A stretch of DNA of 64,000 bases, from the NCBI GenBank assembly GCA_027037535.1, contig JALVZQ010000005.1, positions 62,001 through 126,000 of the forward strand. Direction: 5' to 3'. Under the pieces are notes generated by a model. That model saw only the letters and a program-made list of their open reading frames with translations. It made no database searches and had not been told where the DNA came from. The position numbers and the translations under genes are program-made. This DNA is from Acidilobaceae archaeon (lineage in GTDB: Archaea; Thermoproteota; Thermoprotei_A; Sulfolobales; Acidilobaceae). This document shows, in pieces, positions 35,958 through 45,288 of the stretch; within the stretch, counting starts at the first letter, position 1, and the number at the start of each line of letters is the position of its first letter.

Positions 35958-37904
35958 CTATAATATCTTAGGAGCTAACTCATCAATAATCCTCGTAGCC
36001 GATTTAACCCCATAGTTCATAATATCTTTGAATCTTATTCCACAATTTTTCTCTAGTATATTAATGAGTTCTTTATCAAGCTCATCTACATGTAGCTTGC
36101 CAGTTTTAAACTTATATACCCTTGTCTTGTCACTATTTAAAAATACATCAAGCTTCTCCTTCAAACTTCTACTGTTTAGAAACGGATTTAAAATAAGGAA
36201 CTTAGAGAACACTTTACCATCTATTTCGTCTAATATGAGTTTGGTTATTCCCGGTATAGATCTATCCTTCGACAATGTTTCTCCATATCCACACATGGAA
36301 CTAGGCTGTCGCCTATTATAAACATAAATAATGGAATCCTCTTTTCTACTATCATATGCCGAATACCTAGCTGCTTCAATTACTGTATAAGGATAAGTCT
36401 TAATAAGAGGCCCACTAAGCTTATACTCTAGTATTTTTTCCGAGATATCCGCGCTCATATTTAGAGGAGTTTGTGAGACTGTACTCCGGATTAATTTGTT
36501 AACATTGTATAGAAAAGACCGTTCAATAACTTGGTTCGCTTCTTTCCCCTCTAAGTACAGAAAAGGCCAGTGTCTCCTGTATTTTAACGCATATATGCCT
36601 AATAACAGCGTGGAGCATGTCCCTATCCACAACGATCTATTATCATTGTTTTCTCCATAGAAAATTTCTTTAAGCCTATTAATGACGCATCCATTGTCTC
36701 GACCGTATAAAATCTCTCCAAGAATTACGTCTGCATACTCATCTGTTAGTATGTTGAGGCATCTCCTTAAATCGTGGCCCGTCTTATCATCATACCCGTT
36801 ATCTTTTCTTATAGACTCGTGGATAGATAATATACTCCTGATACAGTCTAAGAACTCTCCTACAAGGCCTTTGCACCCAATGTTTTTAACTACAGACGAG
36901 ATTGTGAGAAGTGTCAAAACACGCTTCGCTATTCCACTATATGCTAAAGAAATATTATGTAAGTATACGTCCTTGTAGAGATAAACTCTATTTAATAACA
37001 TTAACTCCACAGAACCGACTCCTTTATCGACCACTCCAATAGACATATCTCCTATTCCGCGGCTTTTTCTCTCAGGAATCGAGACTATTACGATAGTTGA
37101 TAACAGTCTGTTAATATCAAATATTCCGTTTGATTTCCCTGCATAATAACTATCCCTACTCATATAATCTGTTCTATCCGCGTCAATGGCACCGCTTATA
37201 ATCTTGCTCGCTATCTTGTATACTGCCTTTTCAACGGGCTTATCACCAGATATGTGTTTTAATATGAACTCGTCCTTGCTATAAGTATATTCTAATAGAT
37301 TGCTAATAAGTGATGCATTTTCTCCTAGTTTGTCACGTAATAGTTTTCTAATAATTATAGTTCCTAGATGCTCGTGTAGAGCCATTTTCATTGTGAGTGT
37401 CCTTGCTATATTTGATAAAAACGTTTGATACTCATCGAATAGGTCTTGCTCCATTCTGGCTGGATTCAATAAGCCGAACGCTACATATTGTATGAGTTCT
37501 TGAGTTATTTGTTCGAATACATGAGAATACATAAGGTGTCCTATATCATGCAACAATCCGGCCATTATTATTATATCTCTTTTTTCTTTTAACTTTTCCA
37601 ATAATTCCGTTAGGAAAATTCTTTGAGTATCGTTCGCATTATTCTCACAAGCAGATGATTCAAGAATAAATCTTCGTGTATTATTAATTAAGTTATCTAT
37701 ATAGATTCCGGTCTGGTTTGCCACACCAAGAGAATGTTCGAATCGCGTATGTATAGCTCCAGGATAGACATAGTATGTGAAGCTAAGCTGCCTTATTTTT
37801 CTGAGTCTTTGGAAAACAGGATCATCAATTATATCGAATAACTCTGTTGAGATGTTAAGATTGCCATGTATAGGGTCTACTATTACCTTGTAGAGGCTGG
37901 TCAA
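35958..37904 (-). CDS. HD-domain phosphohydrolase (dNTPase/SAMHD1-like)
   Basis: A 648-residue protein of the HD superfamily. The signature is in the first ~260 residues: VIVDPIHGNL start, HTRFEHSLGVA (first His), GLLHDIGHLMYSHVFE (His-Asp pair) and DADRTDYMSRDSYYAG (last metal Asp). These match the SAMHD1/YwfO type that hydrolyses nucleotide triphosphates or similar phosphates. The C-terminal ~350 residues are helical and long for the family, with no recognised domain. The start is TTG at 37904, overlapping the stop of the small upstream gene (TTGA), so the pair is co-translated. Base use is A/T-rich compared with most of the window. Confidence 0.85.
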   Translation of the reverse strand: MTSLYKVIVDPIHGNLNISTELFDIIDDPVFQRLRKIRQLSFTYYVYPGAIHTRFEHSLGVANQTGIYIDNLINNTRRFILESSACENNANDTQRIFLTELLEKLKEKRDIIIMAGLLHDIGHLMYSHVFEQITQELIQYVAFGLLNPARMEQDLFDEYQTFLSNIARTLTMKMALHEHLGTIIIRKLLRDKLGENASLISNLLEYTYSKDEFILKHISGDKPVEKAVYKIASKIISGAIDADRTDYMSRDSYYAGKSNGIFDINRLLSTIVIVSIPERKSRGIGDMSIGVVDKGVGSVELMLLNRVYLYKDVYLHNISLAYSGIAKRVLTLLTISSVVKNIGCKGLVGEFLDCIRSILSIHESIRKDNGYDDKTGHDLRRCLNILTDEYADVILGEILYGRDNGCVINRLKEIFYGENNDNRSLWIGTCSTLLLGIYALKYRRHWPFLYLEGKEANQVIERSFLYNVNKLIRSTVSQTPLNMSADISEKILEYKLSGPLIKTYPYTVIEAARYSAYDSRKEDSIIYVYNRRQPSSMCGYGETLSKDRSIPGITKLILDEIDGKVFSKFLILNPFLNSRSLKEKLDVFLNSDKTRVYKFKTGKLHVDELDKELINILEKNCGIRFKDIMNYGVKSATRIIDELAPKIL

Positions 37905-38278
37905 AGTACTGCGTCACCGTTTAGTTCTTTTTCATCGAATAGTTTAGATATTTGTTCTAATAGTTTCTTGTATTCTCTTTGTGGCTTTATTACCAGTTTG
38001 AAGCTTCCGTCACCGTTTTTCAAGACTTTCATTGTTGATGCAAGAACTAGTACAGTTGCAACATCTTCTGGCTTATAACTTATTAAGTTTTTAGTTTTTA
38101 GTTTTTCAAGTTCGTAAATTATCTCTTCATATGTTGCTTTTCCTTTTCTGTATATGATCGCCATAATAGCATCGTAGAGTCGTATGTTCTCGATTTCGAT
38201 TATTTGATCTTTTCCGGTAATGTCTTCTGTAGTTTTAAGGGTTGATTTCCCCCTCAAGTACGTCCCCAGACTACCCAC
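37901..38278 (-). CDS. Small winged-helix-like partner of the HD protein
   Basis: A 125-residue protein. Residues ~28-95 look like a winged helix (RLYDAIMAIIYRKGKATYEEIIYELEKL, then PEDVATVLVLASTMKVLKN). The ends are charged. The start is GTG at 38278 and the stop overlaps the HD gene start. No family is recognised. Tight coupling suggests it regulates, or forms a complex with, the HD phosphohydrolase. Confidence 0.6.
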   Translation of the reverse strand: MGSLGTYLRGKSTLKTTEDITGKDQIIEIENIRLYDAIMAIIYRKGKATYEEIIYELEKLKTKNLISYKPEDVATVLVLASTMKVLKNGDGSFKLVIKPQREYKKLLEQISKLFDEKELNGDAVL

Positions 38279-38447
38279 TTCGAAGGGGAATGATATAAAT
38301 AGATATCACCAGTGATTAATTATAATTAAATAAAAGTATTACTGAGATAACAGCTATACAATAATACCCGTTTTTATATAATAATTATATTATATTAGTT
38401 AATTAATGCAAAAATAATTTTTCGACTACACACTCCACATTACAACG

Positions 38448-38918
38448 ATGGGTGTGACTCTAATGGGCAAAAATGTTAAACTGGGAATAGTGGTCTCAGA
38501 GTTCAACTATGATGTCACTAAGATAATGTTGGAGAAAGCTGTTAGTCATGCACACTTCCTCGACGCTGACCCTGTTATTATCTATAAGGTTCCTGGGACC
38601 TATGATTCGCCCTTTGCTGTGAAAAAGATCCTTGATAAGGGAGGCATTGATGCTGTTGTCGTTCTCGGCGCTGTGATAAAGGGCGAAACTGATCATGATC
38701 AAGTTGTTGCTAACCAGGCAGCGAGGAAGATAATTGATCTGAGCCTAGAGTATGGTGTCCCAGTCTCGCTGGGCATTATTGGTCCTAACGCTAGCAGAGA
38801 CGAGGCCATTGAGAGAGCCGAAGAGTATGCGGCTAGAGCTGTAGAGACTGCTGTCAAAATGGCTAGGCGGTCCAAACTGTTCGAGTCGTCGAGCGGTGAA
38901 AATATAGTCATTGAGTAA
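38448..38918 (+). CDS. ribH: 6,7-dimethyl-8-ribityllumazine synthase
   Basis: A 156-residue lumazine synthase. It condenses 5-amino-6-ribitylamino-uracil with 3,4-dihydroxy-2-butanone 4-phosphate, the penultimate step to riboflavin, and usually forms 60-mers or pentamers. Typical segments are [43 protein letters not shown] and SLGIIGP. ATG at 38448 is used; ATG at 38463 is an alternative nearer the usual N-terminus. An A/T-rich promoter region lies upstream (38290-38440). The GTP cyclohydrolase gene follows on the same strand and ribB/ribC lie 2 kb away, so most of riboflavin synthesis is local. Confidence 0.95.
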   Translation: MGVTLMGKNVKLGIVVSEFNYDVTKIMLEKAVSHAHFLDADPVIIYKVPGTYDSPFAVKKILDKGGIDAVVVLGAVIKGETDHDQVVANQAARKIIDLSLEYGVPVSLGIIGPNASRDEAIERAEEYAARAVETAVKMARRSKLFESSSGENIVIE

Positions 38919-39003
38919 TAAAGAGTGGAGTGTGCCACCGTAAAACGATGCTTACTAGCAGTAACTAGGCGACCACGGTATAGGATGGAGGGCACGGTGA
39001 CTA

Positions 39004-39711
39004 ATGGTTAGACTCACGCTACTAGAGAAAATAGGATACAGGGAGTGGACAGAGACCCTGGGCGAGGATAGGGAATGGATAATACAGATCTCCCAGGCCC
39101 GCTTCTATGCATCCATGCAAGAATACGTGTCCAAGCTCCATGCCTACGCTGTCCCTCTAAGGTATGACTACCAGTTGCTGATAACCACAGGTATAGATAA
39201 AGAAAGGCACCTCGGCATACTCGATCATGCAAGAGCATCCACGACTCTTCCCTTGAGACTGGTAAGCGTGGCCGACGACATGCCTAAGAGAGCCCTAGAC
39301 AACGCATACCATGCGCTACACAACACTAGTCCAGGCGAGCTCTCATTTATGGAGGGGCATGATGGCTTAACTGCTATTGCCCACGTAGACATTAACGGTA
39401 TATCAGCCACTACCCAGAAGATGGGCCTAACAGAGAGCCTCTCACTCATCAACGAGCTAGTCTACGAGGTATCGAGAGTAAGCCTCAAGCACGGGGGCAT
39501 AGCCCAGTATCTGGGAGGCGACAATATACTTGTTATCCTCCCAGACCACGGATACGAGGCGCTAGTGGAAGAAATAGCAAGCAATACTAGTCTCAAGGTA
39601 GGAGTAGGAATAAGCTTTAGGCCTAGAACAGCCGTCATGCTCGCCACAAAGGCACTTGACCAGATTAGATCAGGCTATGTTGAGAGCAACATTAATGTTT
39701 TAACAGGGTAA
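39004..39711 (+). CDS. arfA: GTP cyclohydrolase III
   Basis: A 235-residue protein of the archaeal GTP cyclohydrolase III (ArfA) family, which opens GTP to 2-amino-5-formylamino-6-ribosylaminopyrimidinone 5'-phosphate, the first step to riboflavin and F420. The fold is related to nucleotide cyclases, seen here in AIAHVDINGISATTQKMG and later in YLGGDNILVILPD, which supply the metal-binding acids. The N-terminal domain begins MVRLTLLEKIGYREWT, as in the family. ATG at 39004 is 85 bases after the ribH stop. Confidence 0.88.
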   Translation: MVRLTLLEKIGYREWTETLGEDREWIIQISQARFYASMQEYVSKLHAYAVPLRYDYQLLITTGIDKERHLGILDHARASTTLPLRLVSVADDMPKRALDNAYHALHNTSPGELSFMEGHDGLTAIAHVDINGISATTQKMGLTESLSLINELVYEVSRVSLKHGGIAQYLGGDNILVILPDHGYEALVEEIASNTSLKVGVGISFRPRTAVMLATKALDQIRSGYVESNINVLTG

Positions 39712-39882
39712 TACACTGCTTGGATTTTCCCATGTTTCACACATCCCTGCCCAGGCCCATTCCTAATATTAGGGTCACATTATACATCTTCAATATAGAT
39801 AGTGGCCATGACACGCCCCTAAGACCCTTTGACATCACACTCTTGACCAATGAGCCTCTCCGGTCTAGTATAGGTGTTCCAG

Positions 39883-40665
39883 ATGGAGAACAAGGATCCT
39901 AGGAGGAAAACGGCCCGTGACCAGGTAAATATAAAGATAACCCTCACCAGGGACGAGTACGAGAGATTAAAAGCACTGGCTGAAGCCCAAGGATACGAGC
40001 TCGTCACACACTACATCTATAGTATGATAAAGAAAACCCTTCACGGCGGTATGGAGCAGCCAGTTCATGGACCAGGCGGTTCTATTGACTTAGATCAGGT
40101 TGTTAGGAGGATCCAGCGGACAATCCAAGACCTCTTGAATCCATATACCGGGAAACTAGACGAGATTTCGAGAAAAATAGCAGACTTGTATGAGCTAGTT
40201 GAGAATATCTCTACAAAGAAGGGAGGAGAAGAGCCCTCCGAAAAGAAGTACAGGGAAACCCAAGAATACCAGCGGTATCCCAGGCAACGATATACGTATA
40301 GAGAACGTGAATACAGGGAACAGAGACCATATACTAGAGTAACTGCTTTCCAGAGACTCAAAGAGGAAAAGATCGTATACGAGTCGGCGTCTTGGATCCG
40401 GAAACCAGATAAATTATTCCAAAGCCTAGAGCGTGAAGGCGCAGTCATACTACATTTTCAAGATGGTAGGGCCGCGGTAGATCCAGAGTTCTGGGATGAG
40501 TTCAAGCGTAGGCTCTCTGAGATCGCCGTTAGGACTGTTGAAGAGGTAGAGTTCCTTTTGAGCAGTAGTATGGGAGATAAGGCCGGGGAGTTGTTCCGTA
40601 AACTGGTGAAGGAGGGATTAGCGTATTATGATGAGGATCGTGGAGGCTGGATAGTAGCTATATAA
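39883..40665 (+). CDS. Ribbon-helix-helix DNA-binding protein with coiled linker and winged-helix C-terminus
   Basis: About 260 residues from ATG 39883, which has AGGTG six bases upstream; GTG 39874 is an alternative. Residues ~10-50 (VNIKITLTRDEYERLKALAE, then an Ala/Gly turn and a second helix) fit a ribbon-helix-helix DNA-binding domain. A helical linker (~65-110) and a low-complexity, Arg/Tyr/Glu-rich stretch (~115-155) follow, and the last ~100 residues look like one or two winged helices (EFWDEFKRRLSEIAV; ELFRKLVKEGLAYYDED). It could be a transcription regulator or nucleoid protein. Position between riboflavin genes does not prove that it regulates them. Confidence 0.65.
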   Translation: MENKDPRRKTARDQVNIKITLTRDEYERLKALAEAQGYELVTHYIYSMIKKTLHGGMEQPVHGPGGSIDLDQVVRRIQRTIQDLLNPYTGKLDEISRKIADLYELVENISTKKGGEEPSEKKYRETQEYQRYPRQRYTYREREYREQRPYTRVTAFQRLKEEKIVYESASWIRKPDKLFQSLEREGAVILHFQDGRAAVDPEFWDEFKRRLSEIAVRTVEEVEFLLSSSMGDKAGELFRKLVKEGLAYYDEDRGGWIVAI

Positions 40666-40678
40666 CTATTCGTGGAGA

Positions 40679-41149
40679 TTATTTTAGTTCTCCCGCATGC
40701 TCGTATCCTTGTCTTAGACCCTTGCCAGCATATTTCACGAGTGCTTCCGGCCCTTCACGTAGTAATAGGGCGAGGTTCTCTGCATGTTTCTCCACTCTAT
40801 CGACTGCTATCTCTTTGAGCTTCTTTGGATCTCCAGGTGCCTCGTCTTCGTGAACTGTGACGTCGAGAATTAGTTTCCCCGTGAATATCTCTACCATTAT
40901 TAGGCCTACGCTCATCGCAATATAGCTTAGCTTGTCTGCTTCTCTCATACCGACCCATCCCAACGTTATAGCGGCTTCACATCCCTGATCAAGCATTCTT
41001 TTAGCTGCCCCTGGAAGATCCTTTATGCCGGGAACAGTAATTCTCCTAATAGAATAGCCTGGAAGCCTCCGTTTCAGGACTTTTACCGCTATGTCGCCCA
41101 TGTCGACTCTCGCGAATGTTGTATCGATGACTGCCACGCATTTCTTCAT
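40679..41149 (-). CDS. ribC: Archaeal riboflavin synthase
   Basis: A 156-residue riboflavin synthase of the archaeal type, homologous to lumazine synthase rather than bacterial RibE. It dismutates two lumazines to riboflavin. The start MKKCVAVIDTTFARVDMGDIAV and the segments ITVPGIKDLPGAA, AAITLGWVG and LDVTVHEDEA match the family. ATG at 41149 overlaps the ribB stop as ATGA; a GTG three codons upstream is the alternative. The overlap ensures translation together with ribB. Confidence 0.93.
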   Translation of the reverse strand: MKKCVAVIDTTFARVDMGDIAVKVLKRRLPGYSIRRITVPGIKDLPGAAKRMLDQGCEAAITLGWVGMREADKLSYIAMSVGLIMVEIFTGKLILDVTVHEDEAPGDPKKLKEIAVDRVEKHAENLALLLREGPEALVKYAGKGLRQGYEHAGELK

Positions 41150-41817
41150 ATTCTGCACGCCTCAATAATCTCTTCTCCTGTGACTAAGGGTATACCATGT
41201 TTCTTTGATAACTCCCGAGCTTTTTTAAGGCTGAGAGAGTCTCCTTTATCAAGCATTTCTGCGAAGACTACGCTGGGCCTTAGCCCAGCTAGCATTGTTA
41301 GGCAGATGCTGAGCTCTGTGTGACCACGTCGCTCCTCTAGTTTTCTCGCCGCAAGGATGGGTACATGGCCTGGGGCCTGGAATTCTTCGAGGAATTTTTT
41401 CCTGGCCTCATCAGGGCCCTGTTCTAGGTATAGCTTTACTACTTTGTCTAGTTCCCTAATTGTCTTACTTCTCTCCTTATCTGGTATCCCCGTCTTCGTT
41501 GATGTATGATTAACCCATATTGTGAACGCTGGCCTGTCTCCATAGGAGGTCTTCTTCTGTGTTAGGGGTTTCAGTGGCTCATGCAAGGAGATGAGTTCGT
41601 CTCCCCAGATGAGCCCGAGGTTCCTTGCTATCTCCCAGGTTGTAGCGTAGCAGATGAGTCCTCCTGCCTGGGTTCTTAGATTGTAGATCGCGTCTATGTC
41701 TGCTTTCTCGGCATAGTATACTAGGTCTACTTCGCCTTCTCTTTCTTCGCCGTCGAATATCATTATCGGCTTTCCGCTTCGTAGTGCGTCAATTGCTTGT
41801 TTTAGGGCTTCTTGCAT
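41146..41817 (-). CDS. ribB: 3,4-dihydroxy-2-butanone 4-phosphate synthase
   Basis: A 223-residue enzyme that converts ribulose 5-phosphate to formate and the four-carbon unit of lumazine. Signature segments are IMIFDGEEREGEVDLV (acidic metal loop), the Arg/Thr loop NLRTQAGGLICY, the PGHVPILAA loop and the RRGHTELSICL segment. It is a stand-alone RibB without a GTP cyclohydrolase II fusion, as in archaea, where ArfA does the first step. It overlaps the upstream anchored-protein gene by 29 bases and the ribC start by four. Confidence 0.95.
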   Translation of the reverse strand: MQEALKQAIDALRSGKPIMIFDGEEREGEVDLVYYAEKADIDAIYNLRTQAGGLICYATTWEIARNLGLIWGDELISLHEPLKPLTQKKTSYGDRPAFTIWVNHTSTKTGIPDKERSKTIRELDKVVKLYLEQGPDEARKKFLEEFQAPGHVPILAARKLEERRGHTELSICLTMLAGLRPSVVFAEMLDKGDSLSLKKARELSKKHGIPLVTGEEIIEACRI

Positions 41818-42463
41818 ACTCTACCACCATGCTTGCAATTGTCAGCGCCACTAGCAAGATTATCAATGGTAGTGTTAATACGTTTTTAAGAATCCCTTTG
41901 TCGCCGGCTAGTGTTTCTGGTGGAGGTAGAGTCTTATTCTCTTCTTTCGTTATTGTGTAATCTTCCGTGTGTTCCTGTGTGATGGTCCGGGATACATTAG
42001 TCGAAGTATTGGTTTCACTAGCAGGTGTTGCAGTGCATGGTGGTTCTCCATTGTATACGTAGATTTCTGCTAGGATTGTGGTGTTCGCGGCTATGAGAAT
42101 ATCGTGGTACCTGTTTGGCTCTAGTGAGCCTAGGATAGTCTTCGGTTCTATCGTTACGTTTACTAGAGTCGTCGACCCGTTGTCTTCTATCTTTTTGGTT
42201 ATGGTGAATTGGTCTGTTATGTCTGTCTCTCCGTCTAAGAGTATAGAGACTTGTATTTCCGAGAGGTTAATTTCCTCCATATTATCGAGGCATATCAGTA
42301 TCTTGAGAGAGTAGCCGAACTTTGCGTTTTCTAATTGTACAGTTGCATCTCCGTTGATAACGCAGTAATTATACGTTTGGTCCTGCCCGTATGCGGGAAC
42401 AATGCCGGGTAGAAGCATGAAGGTTAGTAGTAGACCTGGTATTATGATTGGAAGACTCTGCAT
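41789..42463 (-). CDS. Exported, C-terminally anchored protein of unknown function
   Basis: A 224-residue protein: signal peptide (hydrophobic residues 5-22, AYG-Q junction), an extracytoplasmic beta-type domain (~30-140) with many Asn-x-Ser/Thr sequons, a Thr/Glu-rich stalk (~140-185), one membrane span (~193-213) and a short basic tail. No family is recognised. It overlaps the gene upstream by 22 bases and ribB by 29 bases, so it is translated in a chain with an IF2B-like protein and riboflavin enzymes although its topology suggests no direct role in riboflavin synthesis. Confidence 0.65.
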   Translation of the reverse strand: MQSLPIIIPGLLLTFMLLPGIVPAYGQDQTYNYCVINGDATVQLENAKFGYSLKILICLDNMEEINLSEIQVSILLDGETDITDQFTITKKIEDNGSTTLVNVTIEPKTILGSLEPNRYHDILIAANTTILAEIYVYNGEPPCTATPASETNTSTNVSRTITQEHTEDYTITKEENKTLPPPETLAGDKGILKNVLTLPLIILLVALTIASMVVEYARSPKTSN

Positions 42464-43419
42464 CTTGCATCTACCAGTTCTAGTATTCTCCGGTGTGCGT
42501 TGCTGAGTCTTCTCCTATACTCTGTTGTTCTGATTCTAGCCTGGCCTTGTTCGTCGAGGAGGGTTAGTTTGTCGGCTAGTTCTTTAATGTAGACTATTTC
42601 GAATAGGGGGATCTGTTCTATTTCTTTCCATTCGAGTTCGTATGGCATCTTCATTATATTAGTGTAGTTTATGAGGCCTTTTCCACGAGTTGTTATATAG
42701 GCTAGTGAAAGGGTAAGAGGGATTATCCTTGCGTCTGTCCTTGTCTTTGCTATATAGTTAGCTGTCAACTGTACTCCTGGCCGTGAGAGCATTCTTTCTA
42801 CAGACACTGTCTCGGCCTGGAAAATGTATGTGTCTACGAGGTGTGAGGCCTGATAGCTATAGTATACGGGTACTATTACTAGTTTTCTGGGATTGTATCC
42901 TGCTTGAACCAGTTTTCTCGCTAGATTCTTAGGATTAGTTCCTGTAATGAAGATCATGGGATTCTTTTCTCTCAGTCCTAGGAGACACGAGTACGTTAAG
43001 TTACCATAGTTATGTACCAGGAGCTTGTCTGTGTCTAGATTCATACATGTTCTTTTTACGTGTGCCAGACTTCTATTCGTATATGCGTACAATGCGTCCA
43101 CTAGACAGCTCCAGATATGGAGTAACGTTTTCCCATATAGTATTGAGTCCTTATCTGCTGCTAATGAGGCTATGTCTCTTAGTATTCTGCTCACGTTGTT
43201 GAAGGGTCCGTAATATGGGGCAGTCTTTGACAAGTTCATTGAAAGTATTGTGGCAGTGCTCTCAAGCTCTTTCAATGTAATAGATCCGTCTATCCCCTCT
43301 GGGCGGAGCGTTTCCACTAGTTTGTGGAGAATCGTTGTTATATCATTATTCACTAGTAGCTCCGATATAACGGTTGTAGGACTTCTTCCCCTCTCCACAG
43401 TATCACGCCTCTCGGCCAT
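42442..43419 (-). CDS. IF2B-like (ISOCOT-fold) protein, divergent
   Basis: A 325-residue protein. The first ~100 residues are helical. Residues ~110-225 show the eIF2B-alpha/ribose-1,5-bisphosphate isomerase pattern: LLVHNYGNLTYSCLLGL (usual ThrHis-Gly-Ser/Thr loop, here Asn-Tyr-Gly), MIFITGTNPKNLARKLVQAGY, then LVIVPVYYSYQASHLVDTYIFQAE. The Cys and Asp of the isomerase active site are not evident, so it may be a regulatory homologue rather than an enzyme. It follows the SpoIIM-like gene by three bases. The fold assignment is moderately secure, the function unknown. Confidence 0.5.
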   Translation of the reverse strand: MAERRDTVERGRSPTTVISELLVNNDITTILHKLVETLRPEGIDGSITLKELESTATILSMNLSKTAPYYGPFNNVSRILRDIASLAADKDSILYGKTLLHIWSCLVDALYAYTNRSLAHVKRTCMNLDTDKLLVHNYGNLTYSCLLGLREKNPMIFITGTNPKNLARKLVQAGYNPRKLVIVPVYYSYQASHLVDTYIFQAETVSVERMLSRPGVQLTANYIAKTRTDARIIPLTLSLAYITTRGKGLINYTNIMKMPYELEWKEIEQIPLFEIVYIKELADKLTLLDEQGQARIRTTEYRRRLSNAHRRILELVDARCRVFQS

Positions 43420-43422
43420 TAT

Positions 43423-44091
43423 CTAGGATATGAGTAGGATTACTGTTAGGGCAAGTACAAATGTAACAGTGCTTTCAATTATTGCTGCGGCCATCAGATT
43501 GGCAGACGCAATGTATAATGCACTAGGTATTTTCCTGCCGAGGGTTCGTATACCTTTTGCAAGATAGGCCATAACTGCTGCAGCTAGTACTATTGTTGGT
43601 ATTTCAACTACGCCATGTGGTACAAGTGAAGCATATATGAATAAAGCGTATTTTCCGGGCTCGTCTACGAGATATGGACTTATCTCGGCTATTTGAGAAG
43701 GGAGAGCTGATATGACTAGGGCTACTATTATACCGTTTATGATTATGATTAGGAAGGGTATAATTATGGTCACCGCGGTTACTGCGAGGATTACGGATAC
43801 TGATAGGTTGCGCAGGTATATGACTACTGGCAATAGGTATAACGGGTAGTTTAGTGTCTCTTGTATTCCCTGGCTTTCTTCCTGGGCTATTGAGCCTATT
43901 TGCGACTGAAGAATATTAGAGTAGATTAATGGTAGTGACATAGAGATGGTGAATACCAGTACCAGTAGTATCACGGCCTTGAAAGTTGTCTTATTCATAA
44001 TGTAATTGTAGGCCTCGTCGGCGAGCGATCTCTTCATCGCTTCGTTACACCACGTCGACACTATTATTCTCGGCATAAGATTCTGCTTCAC
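43423..44091 (-). CDS. SpoIIM (DUF95) family membrane protein
   Basis: A 222-residue protein with five or six predicted membrane segments. The family motif PHGVVEIPTIVLAAA is near residue 160, with NGIIVALVI before it. SpoIIM in bacteria works in peptidoglycan remodelling during sporulation, but archaeal members have another, unknown role, often in exporters. The start is GTG at 44091; ATG at 44076 is an alternative. It is the first gene of the tightly packed set that continues into ribB and ribC. Confidence 0.8.
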   Translation of the reverse strand: MKQNLMPRIIVSTWCNEAMKRSLADEAYNYIMNKTTFKAVILLVLVFTISMSLPLIYSNILQSQIGSIAQEESQGIQETLNYPLYLLPVVIYLRNLSVSVILAVTAVTIIIPFLIIIINGIIVALVISALPSQIAEISPYLVDEPGKYALFIYASLVPHGVVEIPTIVLAAAVMAYLAKGIRTLGRKIPSALYIASANLMAAAIIESTVTFVLALTVILLIS

Positions 44092-44335
44092 TGTTATCTA
44101 TTTGGAGGCATCCTCATATTAATTCTCTTAGTAAACAGGCGGGGCTAGCTATAGACTGATTATTACATGTACCGAGTGAGTCGCTGAGGGCTTTACTGTT
44201 GAATTTTTAATTGTGGAGGAGATCGGGTAATTCTTGGGAAAAGCACTACCAGAATATAGCAACTGGATAGCAGTACCGAGATCGAGAATAATCCCCTAGT
44301 GGTAAAGAGGTCTGTGCATAGGGTGAGATAACAGA

Positions 44336-45082
44336 ATGGTTTCAAGAGCAAAAGACGTGCAGAGACGGCTCAATCTACTGTTCGACCTGTGGAACACAAT
44401 TATAAATATCTGGGAACAGGATCGATCAATAGACCGTGCTAAGGTTATCGAAATACTGAAACAGGAATACAAGAAGGAGCGCTTGAGCCCTCTACGAGGA
44501 GCTTCGCTGCCTGAAGACATATTCGATAAGGAAATGGCGAGTCTATATATTGTAGGTAAGTATGGGATGGGTTTGGACGATCAGTATCCGGAGCTCTTTG
44601 ACGCTATATTTTATCCAGAGATAAAGTATGACAAGATCATAGAGATAGTTATGTCGAGTACGCCTGACGAGGCTAGAGAGAAAATAATGGCGTTGCTCGG
44701 AAGTACACCTGATGATAATACCATAGCCCGGATATTGAGGCTAAGATTCACACAGGTATACTATGGATTCGCTGACGAGGATAGCCTAAGGAATCTTGCA
44801 AAAGCTCTTGCAAAAGTATTCCCTGAGAAAGAAAAGATTATTTCGAAATATGTAAGATTCTATATCGCCTTTAAGGTGGCAAGCGCAATATATCGAGGAG
44901 AGGTAAGAGACAGGCTCACCAAGGAGGCAATGAAGCAGGGTACAGCCCTAATCTTCAGCGACTTCCATGGAAGCATACCTGACGATAAATATATCCGGAA
45001 GATTGCTTCAGAGGTATTCCGAGTCAATAAGCGGGTCCTGGACCACGTGCTAGCACCTAAAGAGAAAAGGAAGAAAACATAA
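44336..45082 (+). CDS. Uncharacterised archaeal helical protein (DUF2192-like)
   Basis: A 248-residue, largely helical soluble protein. The opening (KDVQRRLNLLFDLWNTII) and the mid-protein (LYIVGKYGMGLDDQYPELFDAIF) resemble a family of crenarchaeal proteins of unknown function with this length; I think it is DUF2192 but cannot confirm that by eye. ATG at 44336 has a GGGTGAG ribosome-binding site. It stands alone between the divergent SpoIIM operon and the downstream wHTH-CBS gene, with ~200 bases of A/T-rich sequence on each side. Confidence 0.6.
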   Translation: MVSRAKDVQRRLNLLFDLWNTIINIWEQDRSIDRAKVIEILKQEYKKERLSPLRGASLPEDIFDKEMASLYIVGKYGMGLDDQYPELFDAIFYPEIKYDKIIEIVMSSTPDEAREKIMALLGSTPDDNTIARILRLRFTQVYYGFADEDSLRNLAKALAKVFPEKEKIISKYVRFYIAFKVASAIYRGEVRDRLTKEAMKQGTALIFSDFHGSIPDDKYIRKIASEVFRVNKRVLDHVLAPKEKRKKT

Positions 45083-45288
45083 TGATAGTTCTAGAACTCT
45101 GTAATCTCTAAGTTGTTTTTATTTATTTTATTGTGGTTTTATTATGTTCGTATTAGTATATTTAAATTGTTTCAATTATCTGCCTTAGATTAGTCGCCCA
45201 TAATATAATTATCAAATAAATTTATATATGACAATTTTGTATTAGGAATACAGATGACAAGTATACTAAAACATTAAGGTGAATAGAA

